A DNA stretch of 16,552 bases, taken from the NCBI GenBank assembly GCA_019314155.1, contig JAFCZV010000006.1:1-16552 (forward strand), read 5' to 3'. The DNA is from Deltaproteobacteria bacterium (GTDB lineage Bacteria; Desulfobacterota; Desulfobacteria; Desulfobacterales; UBA11574). The notes under the pieces are model-generated. The model worked only from the letters and a program-made list of their open reading frames with translations, had not been told where the DNA came from and searched no databases. A program made the translations under genes and the position numbers. How positions within the stretch are numbered: the stretch's first letter is position 1; every line of letters starts with the position of its first letter. Shown piece by piece: positions 7,174-13,978 of the stretch.

Positions 7174-7212
7174 GTACATGTTCACGGGGTGCGCTTACCC
7201 GTGAACATGTAC
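7174..7212. repeat. Perfect 15-bp-arm inverted repeat (strong hairpin)
   Basis: GTACATGTTCACGGG (7174-7188) and CCCGTGAACATGTAC (7198-7212) are exact reverse complements around a 9-nt spacer. An alternative pairing with one bulged G extends the stem to GGGT/ACCC and leaves a 6-nt loop, GCGCTT. Neither strand has a T run after the stem, which argues against a Rho-independent terminator. A structured RNA, a protein-binding cruciform site or a mobile-repeat remnant are the remaining options. Confidence 0.75.
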
Positions 7213-7336
7213 CTCTCTTCCGGCAAATCTGTAACACAGTAAATAACCACGGGCAAGGATTTTAACCCCTGAAGAAATCAACGCCTTTCTGGTTGCTGAG
7301 GACGATTTTAAACATAGGGCACTTTAAAAAAAGAAG

Positions 7337-7356
7337 TCGGCTTGTCAAAAAGCCGA
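7337..7356 (-). terminator. Hairpin next to T-rich run (possible terminator)
   Basis: TCGGCTT (7337-7343) pairs perfectly with AAGCCGA (7350-7356), loop GTCAAA. Read on the minus strand, the stem is followed by CTTCTTTTTTT, a good U tract two or three bases after the stem. Read on the plus strand, a weaker run ATTTTT follows about 12 bases later. No gene in the window clearly needs a minus-strand terminator here, so it may end an unseen transcript. Confidence 0.4.
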
Positions 7357-7429
7357 ACTGAATTTGATTTTTCCAGGTGGATCGATTGTTTTCTGAATCA
7401 AATCAGAATAATTACAAAGCCTTCAAACC

Positions 7430-7458
7430 TTGACAAAAGCTCTTTTAATAAGGAATAT
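7430..7458 (+). promoter_or_regulatory. Possible sigma-70 promoter upstream of the SRAP gene
   Basis: A perfect -35 hexamer TTGACA at 7430-7435 is followed 17 bases later by GAATAT (7453-7458), a poor match to TATAAT (3 of 6). It lies about 125 bp upstream of the SRAP start. The -10 is weak, so this is tentative; no SOS box could be identified by eye. Confidence 0.3.
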
Positions 7459-7583
7459 GTACGTTATACCGTCCATGGACCTTACGATATCAATTTTTAA
7501 CACATTTAAAAAAGGACCACGAGAACAAAGGAGAAAGGTAAACGGCGGACGGGGCTTGAAAATCATAATAAAAAGCAAAACTA

Positions 7584-8264
7584 ATGTGTGGAAGATTCGT
7601 TCAAAACAGTCCGTTACATACTATTCAGCAAATTTTTGGCGTAGAAACGGCACTGCTTGAAGCTGTCCCGAACTATAATGTGGCGCCCACCCAAAAGATT
7701 TTTTCCATTGTCAAACATGAGCATAAAAATTGGCTGGAAACGCTTTATTGGGGTCTTGTGCCATTCTGGGCAAAGGATATTTCCATCGGCTCCAGAATGA
7801 TCAATGCGCGAGCTGAAACTGTTGCGGAAAAGCCCAGTTTCCGGAATGCATTCAAAAAACGCCGATGCCTGATCCCTGCAGATGGTTTTTATGAATGGAA
7901 AGGTGAGAAAGGTAACAAGCAGCCCTACTATATTTCCTCGCCTTTGGTCGGACCCTTTGCATTTGCCGGCCTGTGGGAAAAATGGACCGACAAAGAATCT
8001 GATGGCGACACCGTGTACAAATCCTGCACCATCATCACCACCGCAGCAAGCGGATCTGTACGTGAAATTCACCATCGAATGCCGGCAATCCTGTCTCAGG
8101 AGTTCCATGAAAAATGGTTGAGCCCTGAAATACATGATCCAAAAGCGTTAAAGATCATTCTGCGGGAGGGGATGGTCCATGATCTGAAATATCATCCGGT
8201 ATCAAAAATAGTAAACGCCGTTAAAAACAATGATCCGAGCTGTATCGAACCGATAGCTGTTTGA
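7584..8264 (+). CDS. SRAP-domain abasic-site DNA crosslinking protein (YedK/HMCES family)
   Basis: SRAP proteins form a covalent thiazolidine link through their N-terminal Cys to abasic sites in single-stranded DNA and so shield them during replication. 226 residues, the usual bacterial length. Key residues can be seen: Cys2 in MCGRF, exposed after removal of Met1; N32 in YNVAPTQ; N74 in MINARAET; E104 in GFYEWK; and H163 in IHHRMPAIL. The WGLVPFWAKD loop is also typical. This start is required because Cys must be residue 2; the ribosome-binding site is poor (AAAGCAAAACTA). It stands alone on the plus strand between a long gene-free region and minus-strand genes. Many relatives are linked to the SOS response, but I cannot show a LexA site here. 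A hairpin covers its stop codon. Confidence 0.94.
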   Translation: MCGRFVQNSPLHTIQQIFGVETALLEAVPNYNVAPTQKIFSIVKHEHKNWLETLYWGLVPFWAKDISIGSRMINARAETVAEKPSFRNAFKKRRCLIPADGFYEWKGEKGNKQPYYISSPLVGPFAFAGLWEKWTDKESDGDTVYKSCTIITTAASGSVREIHHRMPAILSQEFHEKWLSPEIHDPKALKIILREGMVHDLKYHPVSKIVNAVKNNDPSCIEPIAV

Positions 8265-8282
8265 GGTTTTGAAACAGCTTTT
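8255..8282 (+). terminator. Probable intrinsic terminator overlapping the SRAP stop codon
   Basis: AGCTGTTT (8255-8262) and AAACAGCT (8272-8279) are perfect complements with a 9-nt loop, followed by TTT (8280-8282) after the final T of the stem. The TGA stop codon (8262-8264) starts at the last base of the left arm. The U tract is short, so termination may be partial. Confidence 0.5.
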
Positions 8283-8381
8283 ATCCGAACAAAAGGGGGT
8301 TGCTTGGTAAACATCGATAAATATGCCCAAATGGTCGCTTTAATAATGAATGAAACAACACCGATGAACCGCCGGCGTTTC

Positions 8382-8621
8382 TCACCTTGACACATAATAA
8401 CATATGATCGGTTTGTTTTTATGTCTAAAATGCTCTTTAGCCTTTTTCTCCATACGGAATTTATCTCTGATTTGTCGATAGGTCTCCTCACCGATGATGA
8501 TTTCACCGCCCCCGGCCAACTGCTGCAGCCGGGCTGCAATGTTAACGCTGTCTCCGATCACTGTATAGTCCATTCTGTTGCTGGCGCCGACACTTCCCAA
8601 AATCGAAGGAAAGCCTTTCAA
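8382..8621 (-). pseudogene. Remnant of a class III adenylate/guanylate cyclase (C-terminal part)
   Basis: From about 8600 down to 8382 the frame reads as the C-terminal part of a class III nucleotidyl cyclase catalytic domain: GSVGASNRMDYTVIGDSVNI, then AARLQQLAGGGEIIIGEETY. The family core asparagine/arginine helix (DSVNIAARLQ) is kept. Everything upstream is missing: the metal-binding aspartates, the GIGINTG.. strand and any sensor domain. In frame, a TGA at 8646-8648 closes the reading frame, and the PilZ gene begins to end at 8675. Just before GSVGASN the sequence LKGFPSI resembles the region that normally precedes the GIGIN strand, which suggests an internal deletion of about a dozen codons as well as loss of the 5' part; this is inference. 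A TTG at 8621 could start a 79-residue peptide, but it would have no catalytic activity. Best read as a decayed gene. Confidence 0.8.
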
Positions 8622-8674
8622 ATTCTCTTCTATCGGATGGGATGCTCATTGTTTGATTCGGTTCAACCTCCAGA

Positions 8675-9031
8675 CTACTCCAATCCTAATAGTTTGTTGT
8701 ACATTTTCAACAGATTCATTACAAATGATTCGATTTTATCATTGGTTTCAAGGAACTGGATTCCAGTTCGAAACTTTCCAAAATTGTCTGCATTGCAATA
8801 AATGACCTTGCCTTTGATACCCACCGATCCATCTTCGATGTCAATGGTCAGTTGTAAAATGTCTTGCCATTCAAGCGGGTCTCGGATTTCTATGAGGATT
8901 CCCCCCTGGCTTATATTGGTCGCCTTTCCGCTTCCTTCCTTTATGGGATTTCCGCCGTCATCTTTACAAACATAGGATAGGAGATTGCTTATCTCGACTC
9001 TCGGATGTTTTCTTCGTTCTATGAATGTCAA
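8675..9031 (-). CDS. PilZ-domain protein (probable c-di-GMP receptor)
   Basis: A single PilZ domain of 118 residues, a small cytoplasmic adaptor that changes shape on binding cyclic di-GMP. Both ligand motifs are present: RxxxR at residues 7-11 (RKHPR) and N/DxSxxG at 39-44 (NISQGG, with N in place of the more common D). The rest follows the PilZ barrel (GILIEIRDPLEWQDILQLTI, GKVIYC, FRTGIQFLE). A C-terminal helix ends LLKMYNKLLGLE. The start is a TTG at 9031 preceded by AAGGAGG with a 9-nt spacer, a strong site that makes this non-ATG start credible. It lies upstream of the cyclase remnant on the same strand, 30 bp from the TGA that closes that frame. No diguanylate cyclase or motility gene is in the window, so the output is unknown. 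Confidence 0.9.
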   Translation of the reverse strand: MTFIERRKHPRVEISNLLSYVCKDDGGNPIKEGSGKATNISQGGILIEIRDPLEWQDILQLTIDIEDGSVGIKGKVIYCNADNFGKFRTGIQFLETNDKIESFVMNLLKMYNKLLGLE

Positions 9032-9301
9032 ACCAAAATTCCTCCTTGAGCTGTTGCCGGTGAAGTCCTTTTTGGACCCGGCCTTCTTTTTTTGCCGGAG
9101 TTTTCTCCGAAGTTATTGTCTTGAACGATTCGCTGTCAATCTCTTTACAGAACCTAAGTTGAGCGATTTTTGGGGAAGAGGTGTGCCAAGATCTTGATGC
9201 AGCAAGATTTGCGAAATCCGCAGCCATACCCATGGATATGTCGAGGAATTTAGCATATCTTTGATACGCAAGAGATTGGTGCAGATCAAATCAAAAATCA
9301 C
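9032..9301. other. 270-bp region upstream of the PilZ gene without a convincing gene
   Basis: Minus-strand frames of 89 and 62 codons cross this stretch in different phases, and one overlaps the PilZ gene. Neither shows a recognisable motif or a good ribosome-binding site. I see the PilZ ribosome-binding site at 9041-9047 and no clear promoter or repeat. Confidence 0.5.
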
Positions 9302-9745
9302 TCAATTTGGGTTCAATTTTTGGCTTTCGAGTTTGTCCACCGCCTTCAACAGACTTTCGGTCTTGTCTACCAGAACCTTGAGGGTCTTGCGAACCGCCTG
9401 CAGGTCTTTTTTGAGGCGCATCGTCATCTCAGATTTACCCATTGAAAGTTCGAGGTTTTTCCTGCCGGCAGGTAACCGTTTCACCCGATATTCCAGTTTA
9501 AGCGCATCGCTTTTGGACATTTCAGAACTGGCACCCACCAATTCAACAGGCGTCCGGGATCTTGTATATTTAGCACCTCTGCCTGAATTGTGCGCGGCCA
9601 ATCGGTATTTCAGGTTATTGGTTATCCCGCAATACAAAGATTCATCGGAACACCGAATCAGATAAACAACCCATCGTCTCGAAAGTCGATTCCCCGGCAT
9701 GGCTGTTTTCACTATTTTCATGATGTCACTTGGGGTCAATTCCAT
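9302..9745 (-). CDS. GIY-YIG nuclease-family protein with helical C-terminal tail
   Basis: The N-terminal part is a compact GIY-YIG domain of the YhbQ/UPF0213 type: WVVYLIRC then SLYCGITNNLKYRLAAHNSG, followed by GAKYTRSRTPVELV and the helix with the metal-binding Glu, ALKLEYRVKRLP. The catalytic-type Tyr, Arg and Glu are kept. YhbQ proteins are near 100 residues; this one is about 147 and has an added C-terminal segment, MTMRLKKDLQAVRKTLKVLV plus DKTESLLKAVDKLES, that should form a long amphipathic or coiled-coil helix. The start is uncertain: ATG at 9745, 9721 and 9700 are all in frame and none has a good ribosome-binding site; family alignment would fit even the shortest form. Nuclease function in DNA repair is inferred only from the domain. 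Confidence 0.85.
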   Translation of the reverse strand: MELTPSDIMKIVKTAMPGNRLSRRWVVYLIRCSDESLYCGITNNLKYRLAAHNSGRGAKYTRSRTPVELVGASSEMSKSDALKLEYRVKRLPAGRKNLELSMGKSEMTMRLKKDLQAVRKTLKVLVDKTESLLKAVDKLESQKLNPN

Positions 9746-9868
9746 CAAAGCAGAGAATAAGTCTGGAAGTGCTGATCATTATAGCAGTCATTGAACCTTA
9801 ACGTCTATATCAAATTTATACGGTGCAGTTCAATAGGCAGTCTTCAGAAACCTGAACTTTTGGATCTC

Positions 9869-11299
9869 CTATCGACCTCTGAGGTCGATAATTTCAATTC
9901 GGTTGTTTCCTTGGGGGTATTTGGGCGAAGGTCCTGTAGACAACACCACGAAATTTCCATCGACCCCGTATGACCTTAGCCAGTTTCGGGCAAACTCGTT
10001 CCAGATCTCAGGCGGATCGAGCTCATGTACCGGGTAAATACCGTAAGAGAATGTAAGGTTTTGGCAGACAGCCTCATCAGCACTCACCGCCGCTATCCAG
10101 ACCGGCAGTCTGAACCGGGTGATACTTTTCGCGGTTCCACCGCTCAGACTGGGTACAAGTACCAGGGCAGGAGAAACATGCTCCACAATAGTCTCCACGC
10201 TCATTGTGAGAAGATCTCGTACGCTGACATCGTCCTTTCGGTTATATTCTCTCAGAATTTCCCTGGCCTTATAACTGGGGCGACTGGGCTCGGTTGCCGC
10301 TGCGATCTTGACGAGCATTTCCACAGATTCCACCGGATACTTCCCCACAGCGGATTCGCCGGACAGCATTACGCAGTCTGTGCCGTCGAGGATGGCATTG
10401 GCAACATCCGTGGACTCCGCCCGGGTCGGACGCCGGTTACGGGTCATAGACTCCAACATCTGAGTGGCGGTAATGACCGGTTTGCCTTTAATATTCGCCA
10501 TGTGTATCAGCTTTTTTTGATCCATGGCAATCCGTTCGATAGGTATTTCCACGCCCAGATCACCCCGGGCGACCATGATACCGTCGGCGGCTTCGAGAAT
10601 TCCATCCAGGCGAGCGTTTGGTATCGAGCGTTCGATCTTGGCAATAACGAACGGATGGTAGCCCAAAGCCGCCCCGGCGTCACGGACGGCGTTAATATCT
10701 GCTGCCGACTCGACAAACGATTGGCTCACCGCGTCGATACCTTGTTTTGCAGCGAATTTGAGACATTCGTGGTCGCGGTCCGTAAAGGCGCTGATCCCAA
10801 GGTCGATGTCCGGCAAGTTAAGCCCTTTGTGCGATAGTAGTTCGCCGCCGACCAGGATCCGACAATGGACTTCCTTTTCTTCCGCTGAGACCACCTGTAT
10901 TTGAATGTAACCGTCATTCAGGTACAAAATGTCACCGGGTTTCACGGCCTGCGGTAGACGGGAAAAGGATACGGAAACCCGTTGGGTGTTACCTGTTATC
11001 TGTTCCGTAGTAAGGGTGAATGCGTCGCCGGACTTCAATTCGATCGGCTCATCAGCGAGCTGGCCTATGCGCATCTTGGGTCCAGGGAGATCCCCCATAA
11101 TGGCAATCCGTTTCCCGACTTCACGTGATGCGGTACGGATATTATCGATCACTTTCTTGTGACCGGCGAAATCGCCATGGGAAAAATTGAGGCGTGCCAC
11201 GTTCATTCCGGCCCGGGTCATTTGTTCGATAACCTCAACCGAGTGGGAGGCCGGCCCGATGGTGCAGACGATCTTGGTTTTATTGGCCGGAAGTTTCAT
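9869..11299 (-). CDS. pyk: Pyruvate kinase
   Basis: Catalyses phosphoenolpyruvate + ADP to pyruvate + ATP, the last step of glycolysis, in the cytoplasm as a tetramer. 476 residues from the chosen start, normal for the family. Seen in order: TKIVCTIGPAS at the N terminus, NFSHGDF, GDLPGPKMRIG (compare GDLQGPKIR in E. coli PykA), a B-domain, SQSFVESAADI, the catalytic lysine in AKIERS, ARGDLGVEIP, ITATQMLESM, PTRAESTDVANAILDGTD, VMLSGESAVGKYP and a full C-terminal domain ending in STGPSPKYPQGNNRIEI. The ATG at 11299 is preferred because the family begins at the KTKIVCTIGP strand and GGAG lies 13-10 bp upstream; an ATG at 11332 would add 11 unconserved residues. It is followed by a 21-bp palindrome over its stop codon. 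It lies downstream of tesB, 126 bp away. Confidence 0.96.
   Translation of the reverse strand: MKLPANKTKIVCTIGPASHSVEVIEQMTRAGMNVARLNFSHGDFAGHKKVIDNIRTASREVGKRIAIMGDLPGPKMRIGQLADEPIELKSGDAFTLTTEQITGNTQRVSVSFSRLPQAVKPGDILYLNDGYIQIQVVSAEEKEVHCRILVGGELLSHKGLNLPDIDLGISAFTDRDHECLKFAAKQGIDAVSQSFVESAADINAVRDAGAALGYHPFVIAKIERSIPNARLDGILEAADGIMVARGDLGVEIPIERIAMDQKKLIHMANIKGKPVITATQMLESMTRNRRPTRAESTDVANAILDGTDCVMLSGESAVGKYPVESVEMLVKIAAATEPSRPSYKAREILREYNRKDDVSVRDLLTMSVETIVEHVSPALVLVPSLSGGTAKSITRFRLPVWIAAVSADEAVCQNLTFSYGIYPVHELDPPEIWNEFARNWLRSYGVDGNFVVLSTGPSPKYPQGNNRIEIIDLRGR
9870..9890. repeat. 21-bp palindrome over the pyk stop codon
   Basis: TATCGACCTC (9870-9879), one central T, and GAGGTCGATA (9881-9890) form a perfect 10-bp-arm inverted repeat. 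It covers the last six sense codons and the TAG stop of pyk. No U tract follows on the minus strand (GGAGATCC comes next). It may be an RNA 3'-end stabiliser, a protein site, or a by-product of codon choice. Confidence 0.6.
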
Positions 11300-11425
11300 G
11301 GGCGCTTTTCTCCAATCTTGCTGTAGCAACATCGATGGTATCTCGCCGGCACACCATCTTGGCGTCCTTTGTACTTAGGGTTCTCTATTATGCGGAAACC
11401 GGCTGAAAAACTGTCCCGTATTTTG

Positions 11426-12307
11426 CTATCGCTTTCCACGGTGCCGGATTAGGCCTTCCTGGTTCACGGAGGCAACGAGCTTTCCGTCCTGGGTGAAGAC
11501 TTGCCCCTGGTTCAATCCTTTGGCCCGGCTGGCGGTGGAACTCTTGATAACGTATAAAAGCCATTGGTCCATTCTAAAATCCCTGTGGAACCACAAGGCG
11601 TGATCCAGGCTGGCGACCTGCATATTCGGCGCCCAATAACTTTGCCCGTGTGGGTAAAGAGAGGTGTCCACCAGTCCGAAGTCAGAAGCATAGGCCAGCA
11701 TATATTGGTGCACTTTCGGATCGTCGGGCATTCTTTCGATAGCCTTGAACCATATATACTTAACCGGATCCCTTTTATCCGGAGCAAAGGGGTTGATGGG
11801 ATCCACAGGTCTTAACTCGATCGGCTTTTTGCACAAGATTTTTTCTCGAATCGATTCCGGTATCTGGTCAGCCACCTTCATGGCAAGCTCGAGCTCGGAT
11901 TCTATACCTTCCGGCCCGCTAACCTCCGGCGACCTGTCTTGATGATCGAATCCGGGCTCGTCGATTTGAAACGATGCCGCCATATTGAATATTGCGCGGC
12001 CTTTCTGTATGGCCACCACGCGGCGGGTGGTAAAACTCTTTCCGTCCCGAATGGCGTCGACTTCATAAACGATCGGTTTGGTCACATCTCCCATTCGGAG
12101 AAAATAGGCATGCAGGCTGTGGGCTTTGCGATCCGTCGGTATGGTTTCATAAGCGGCCGATAGGGCCTGGCCCAGCACTTGACCGCCAAACACGCTCCCA
12201 AATCCCAGGTCCTGGCTCTGGCCTCGGAAAATGTTCTCTTCTATTTTTTCCAATATTAGAAGCTGCAACAATTCTTCTAATACGTTGTCCTCGGCGCAAA
12301 CACCCAT
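11426..12307 (-). CDS. tesB: Acyl-CoA thioesterase II
   Basis: Hydrolyses medium- and long-chain acyl-CoA to free fatty acid and CoA; a cytoplasmic double-hotdog-fold enzyme. 293 residues, as in E. coli TesB (286). Conserved features: LEKIEENIFRGQSQDLG, GSVFGGQVLGQALSAAYETI, HSLHAYFLRMGD, the YEVDAIRDGKSFTTRRVVAI strand, and in the second repeat LAYASDFGLVDT with the catalytic Asp, ASLDHALWFHRDF with the hotdog helix, and GLNQGQVFTQDGKLVASVNQ with the catalytic Gln near the C terminus. GGAGA lies four bases before the ATG. It stands between the HAD phosphatase and pyk on the same strand; its role with pyk is not evident and co-transcription is only possible. Confidence 0.95.
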   Translation of the reverse strand: MGVCAEDNVLEELLQLLILEKIEENIFRGQSQDLGFGSVFGGQVLGQALSAAYETIPTDRKAHSLHAYFLRMGDVTKPIVYEVDAIRDGKSFTTRRVVAIQKGRAIFNMAASFQIDEPGFDHQDRSPEVSGPEGIESELELAMKVADQIPESIREKILCKKPIELRPVDPINPFAPDKRDPVKYIWFKAIERMPDDPKVHQYMLAYASDFGLVDTSLYPHGQSYWAPNMQVASLDHALWFHRDFRMDQWLLYVIKSSTASRAKGLNQGQVFTQDGKLVASVNQEGLIRHRGKR

Positions 12308-12383
12308 GGTTCTCCTCGTTTACGGCCTTTAAAAAATATGGTTCTTCTCTAATTTAATTGGCGAAGAGGGTCTCCTAAATCCA

Positions 12384-13067
12384 TTAAATCACGGACCAAG
12401 GATTGACCGACAGCCCCTGCAAAAGATCTAAAACCGCTAAAGGCTGGTCGATAATAGCACAAGCTCCATTTTCTTTTAGCTCTTTTGAGGAGCGAAAACC
12501 CCAAAGCACGCCAACGGGAAACATGCCTGCAGAAACAGCTGTTTTCATATCGGTCGCCATGTCGCCAAGATACAGAAAATTAGATGGGGGTATCGACATT
12601 TTTTTCGCGATTTCAATGGCTCCCTGTGGATTCGGCTTACGGGGAACTGAATCGCGCTCGCCGAAAACGACATCGAAATCCCATTTCGACAGAAAGACGT
12701 CGACACAGATTTTTGTCATGGCATTCGGCTTGTTCGACAAAATGGCAAGTTTAACGCCTTTGGCCTTCAAACGATCCAGCAGATTGGCTATGCCGAAATA
12801 GAGTTTGGTCTTTATGTTATAATTGCGACTATAATCTTCAACATATTCTTTCAGACAGGCATCGATATTTTTATCATTTCGATGTTCTTTGGGCAATGCC
12901 CGTTCTATAAGGGTTCTTGCGCCATCCCCAACAAACTTCCGGTAAGTGGAGGTTGCATGCGTTGGAAAACTTTTTTTGGACAGAACCCTGTTGACAGCAT
13001 TACAGATATCCTCCAGGGTGTCGATCAATGTCCCGTCAAGATCGAAAAGTACGGCTTCAAATATCAT
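12384..13067 (-). CDS. HAD-family phosphatase, phosphoglycolate phosphatase-like
   Basis: A haloacid-dehalogenase-superfamily hydrolase of 227 residues with a Gph/PGP-type arrangement. Motif I is FDLDGTLID with nucleophile Asp9 and acid/base Asp11. A helical cap at about residues 17-85 contains YRKFVGDGARTLIERAL, typical of Gph. Motif II is Ser111 in LSNKP, motif III Lys144 in RKPNP, motif IV GD(168-169) with TD (172-173). Gph removes 2-phosphoglycolate made by 3'-end DNA repair, but other sugar phosphates or pyrophosphate (PpaX) are possible. The ribosome-binding site is weak (AAAGAAAA). It lies 78 bp after ydfG and 76 bp before tesB on the same strand. Confidence 0.9.
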   Translation of the reverse strand: MIFEAVLFDLDGTLIDTLEDICNAVNRVLSKKSFPTHATSTYRKFVGDGARTLIERALPKEHRNDKNIDACLKEYVEDYSRNYNIKTKLYFGIANLLDRLKAKGVKLAILSNKPNAMTKICVDVFLSKWDFDVVFGERDSVPRKPNPQGAIEIAKKMSIPPSNFLYLGDMATDMKTAVSAGMFPVGVLWGFRSSKELKENGACAIIDQPLAVLDLLQGLSVNPWSVI

Positions 13068-13145
13068 TTTTCTTTGTTACACCAATTCCCTTTAATACGC
13101 AAAGAACGTCTAAATTTTCATCATAGACTCTGAACGTCGATTCCG

Positions 13146-13904
13146 TCAACTATCCCGGTTAATGGCAAACGGTGCCCAGGTTTGACAAACCGGCATGACT
13201 TCCAAGCGGTTGATATTGATATGGGCAGGCAGGTTTGCCACCCAGCAAATCATTTCCGCAATATCCTCGGCGGTTAAAGCCTGTATACCTTCGTACACTT
13301 TGGCCGCTTTTTCTCCATCTCCTTTGAAACGAACCACAGAAAACTCGGTTTCCGCCAAACCGGGTTCGATATTGGTTATGCGTATGGGGGTCCCGAAAAG
13401 ATCGGCGCGCAAATTAAGGGAAAATTGTTTTACAAAAGCTTTGGTTGCGCCATATACATTTCCCCCCGGATACGGCCAGTTACCTGCAATAGAACCGATG
13501 TTGACAATATGTCCTCGATTTCGCGCGACCATGCCCGGCAGCACCGCCCGGGTACAGTACGTCAGTCCCTTGATATTGGTATCCACCATGGTATCCCAGT
13601 CTGAAACGTCTGCCTTGTGGGCAGGTTCAAGACCCAGCGCTAGACCGGCATTGTTCACGAGGACGTCCACATCCGAGAAATTTTCAGGCAGATTGGACAG
13701 TTCACTCATCACCGCTTCCCGATTTCGAACATCCAGGGTAACGATGTGAACAGAGGTTTCACCACCCAGTGTTTTTTGCAATGTTTTTAATCGTTCATTT
13801 CTTCTGGCCACCAGAATGAGCCGCCAGCCTTCTTTCAGAAAGCGTCGGGCACTGGCTTCGCCAAAACCGGATGTCGCACCGGTTATTAGGATGATACCGC
13901 TCAT
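13146..13904 (-). CDS. ydfG: SDR-family NADP-dependent oxidoreductase, YdfG type (3-hydroxy acid / serine dehydrogenase)
   Basis: A classical short-chain dehydrogenase of 252 residues, cytoplasmic, probably tetrameric. In E. coli YdfG oxidises L-allo-threonine, serine and other 3-hydroxy acids, and reduces malonic semialdehyde. The sequence follows E. coli YdfG almost end to end: cofactor loop TGATSGFG (8-15), ARRNERL selecting NADP, LDVRNREA, NNAGLALGLEPAHKADVSDW (84-103), MVDTNIKGL, GHIVNIGSIAGNWPYPGGNV with catalytic Ser138, Tyr151-Gly-Ala-Thr-Lys155, IEPGLAETEFSVVRFKGD and LPAHININRLEVMPV. AAGGGGA lies six or so bases before the ATG. No partner for threonine or uracil breakdown is nearby, so the physiological substrate is open. 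Confidence 0.93.
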   Translation of the reverse strand: MSGIILITGATSGFGEASARRFLKEGWRLILVARRNERLKTLQKTLGGETSVHIVTLDVRNREAVMSELSNLPENFSDVDVLVNNAGLALGLEPAHKADVSDWDTMVDTNIKGLTYCTRAVLPGMVARNRGHIVNIGSIAGNWPYPGGNVYGATKAFVKQFSLNLRADLFGTPIRITNIEPGLAETEFSVVRFKGDGEKAAKVYEGIQALTAEDIAEMICWVANLPAHININRLEVMPVCQTWAPFAINRDS

Positions 13905-13978
13905 ATACAGTCCCCTTGCAATTTTAGCCTGTCAAAAGGCCCCTTAAAGATTTCCATTTCAAACAGCATTACTTATAC

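Larger units (their letters stand above)
6931..7583. other. Gene-free, AT-rich region with several palindromes
   Basis: Between the divergent rmlD and the SRAP gene are 653 bases with no convincing reading frame; a 76-codon frame at 7430-7660 overlaps the SRAP gene and has no family features. The region contains a 14-bp perfect palindrome (7081-7094), a 7-bp-arm hairpin (7120-7141), a long near-perfect hairpin (7174-7212) and a hairpin next to a T-rich run (7337-7356). It must also carry both divergent promoters. Such density of symmetric sites suggests regulatory DNA, an unannotated small RNA, or remains of inserted repeats. Confidence 0.55.

Noticed and set aside
7174..7212. Reading the strong hairpin as a Rho-independent terminator
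   Set aside because: No T run follows the stem on either strand and no gene ends next to it.
7430..7660. Plus-strand 76-codon frame before the SRAP gene
   Set aside because: It overlaps the SRAP start in another frame, has odd composition and no motif; the region looks regulatory.
8542..8649. Alternative minus-strand frame starting MSIPSDRREFERLSFDFG, resembling a PilZ N terminus
   Set aside because: It is only about 35 codons, lies over the cyclase remnant in another phase and has no PilZ barrel after it; the likeness is probably chance.
8964..9301. Two minus-strand frames (89 and 62 codons) upstream of the PilZ gene
   Set aside because: They overlap each other and the PilZ gene, lack ribosome-binding sites and show no recognisable domain.
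10025..10837. Long plus-strand frame (270 codons) across pyk
   Set aside because: It is the antisense shadow of pyruvate kinase, whose motifs are complete on the minus strand.
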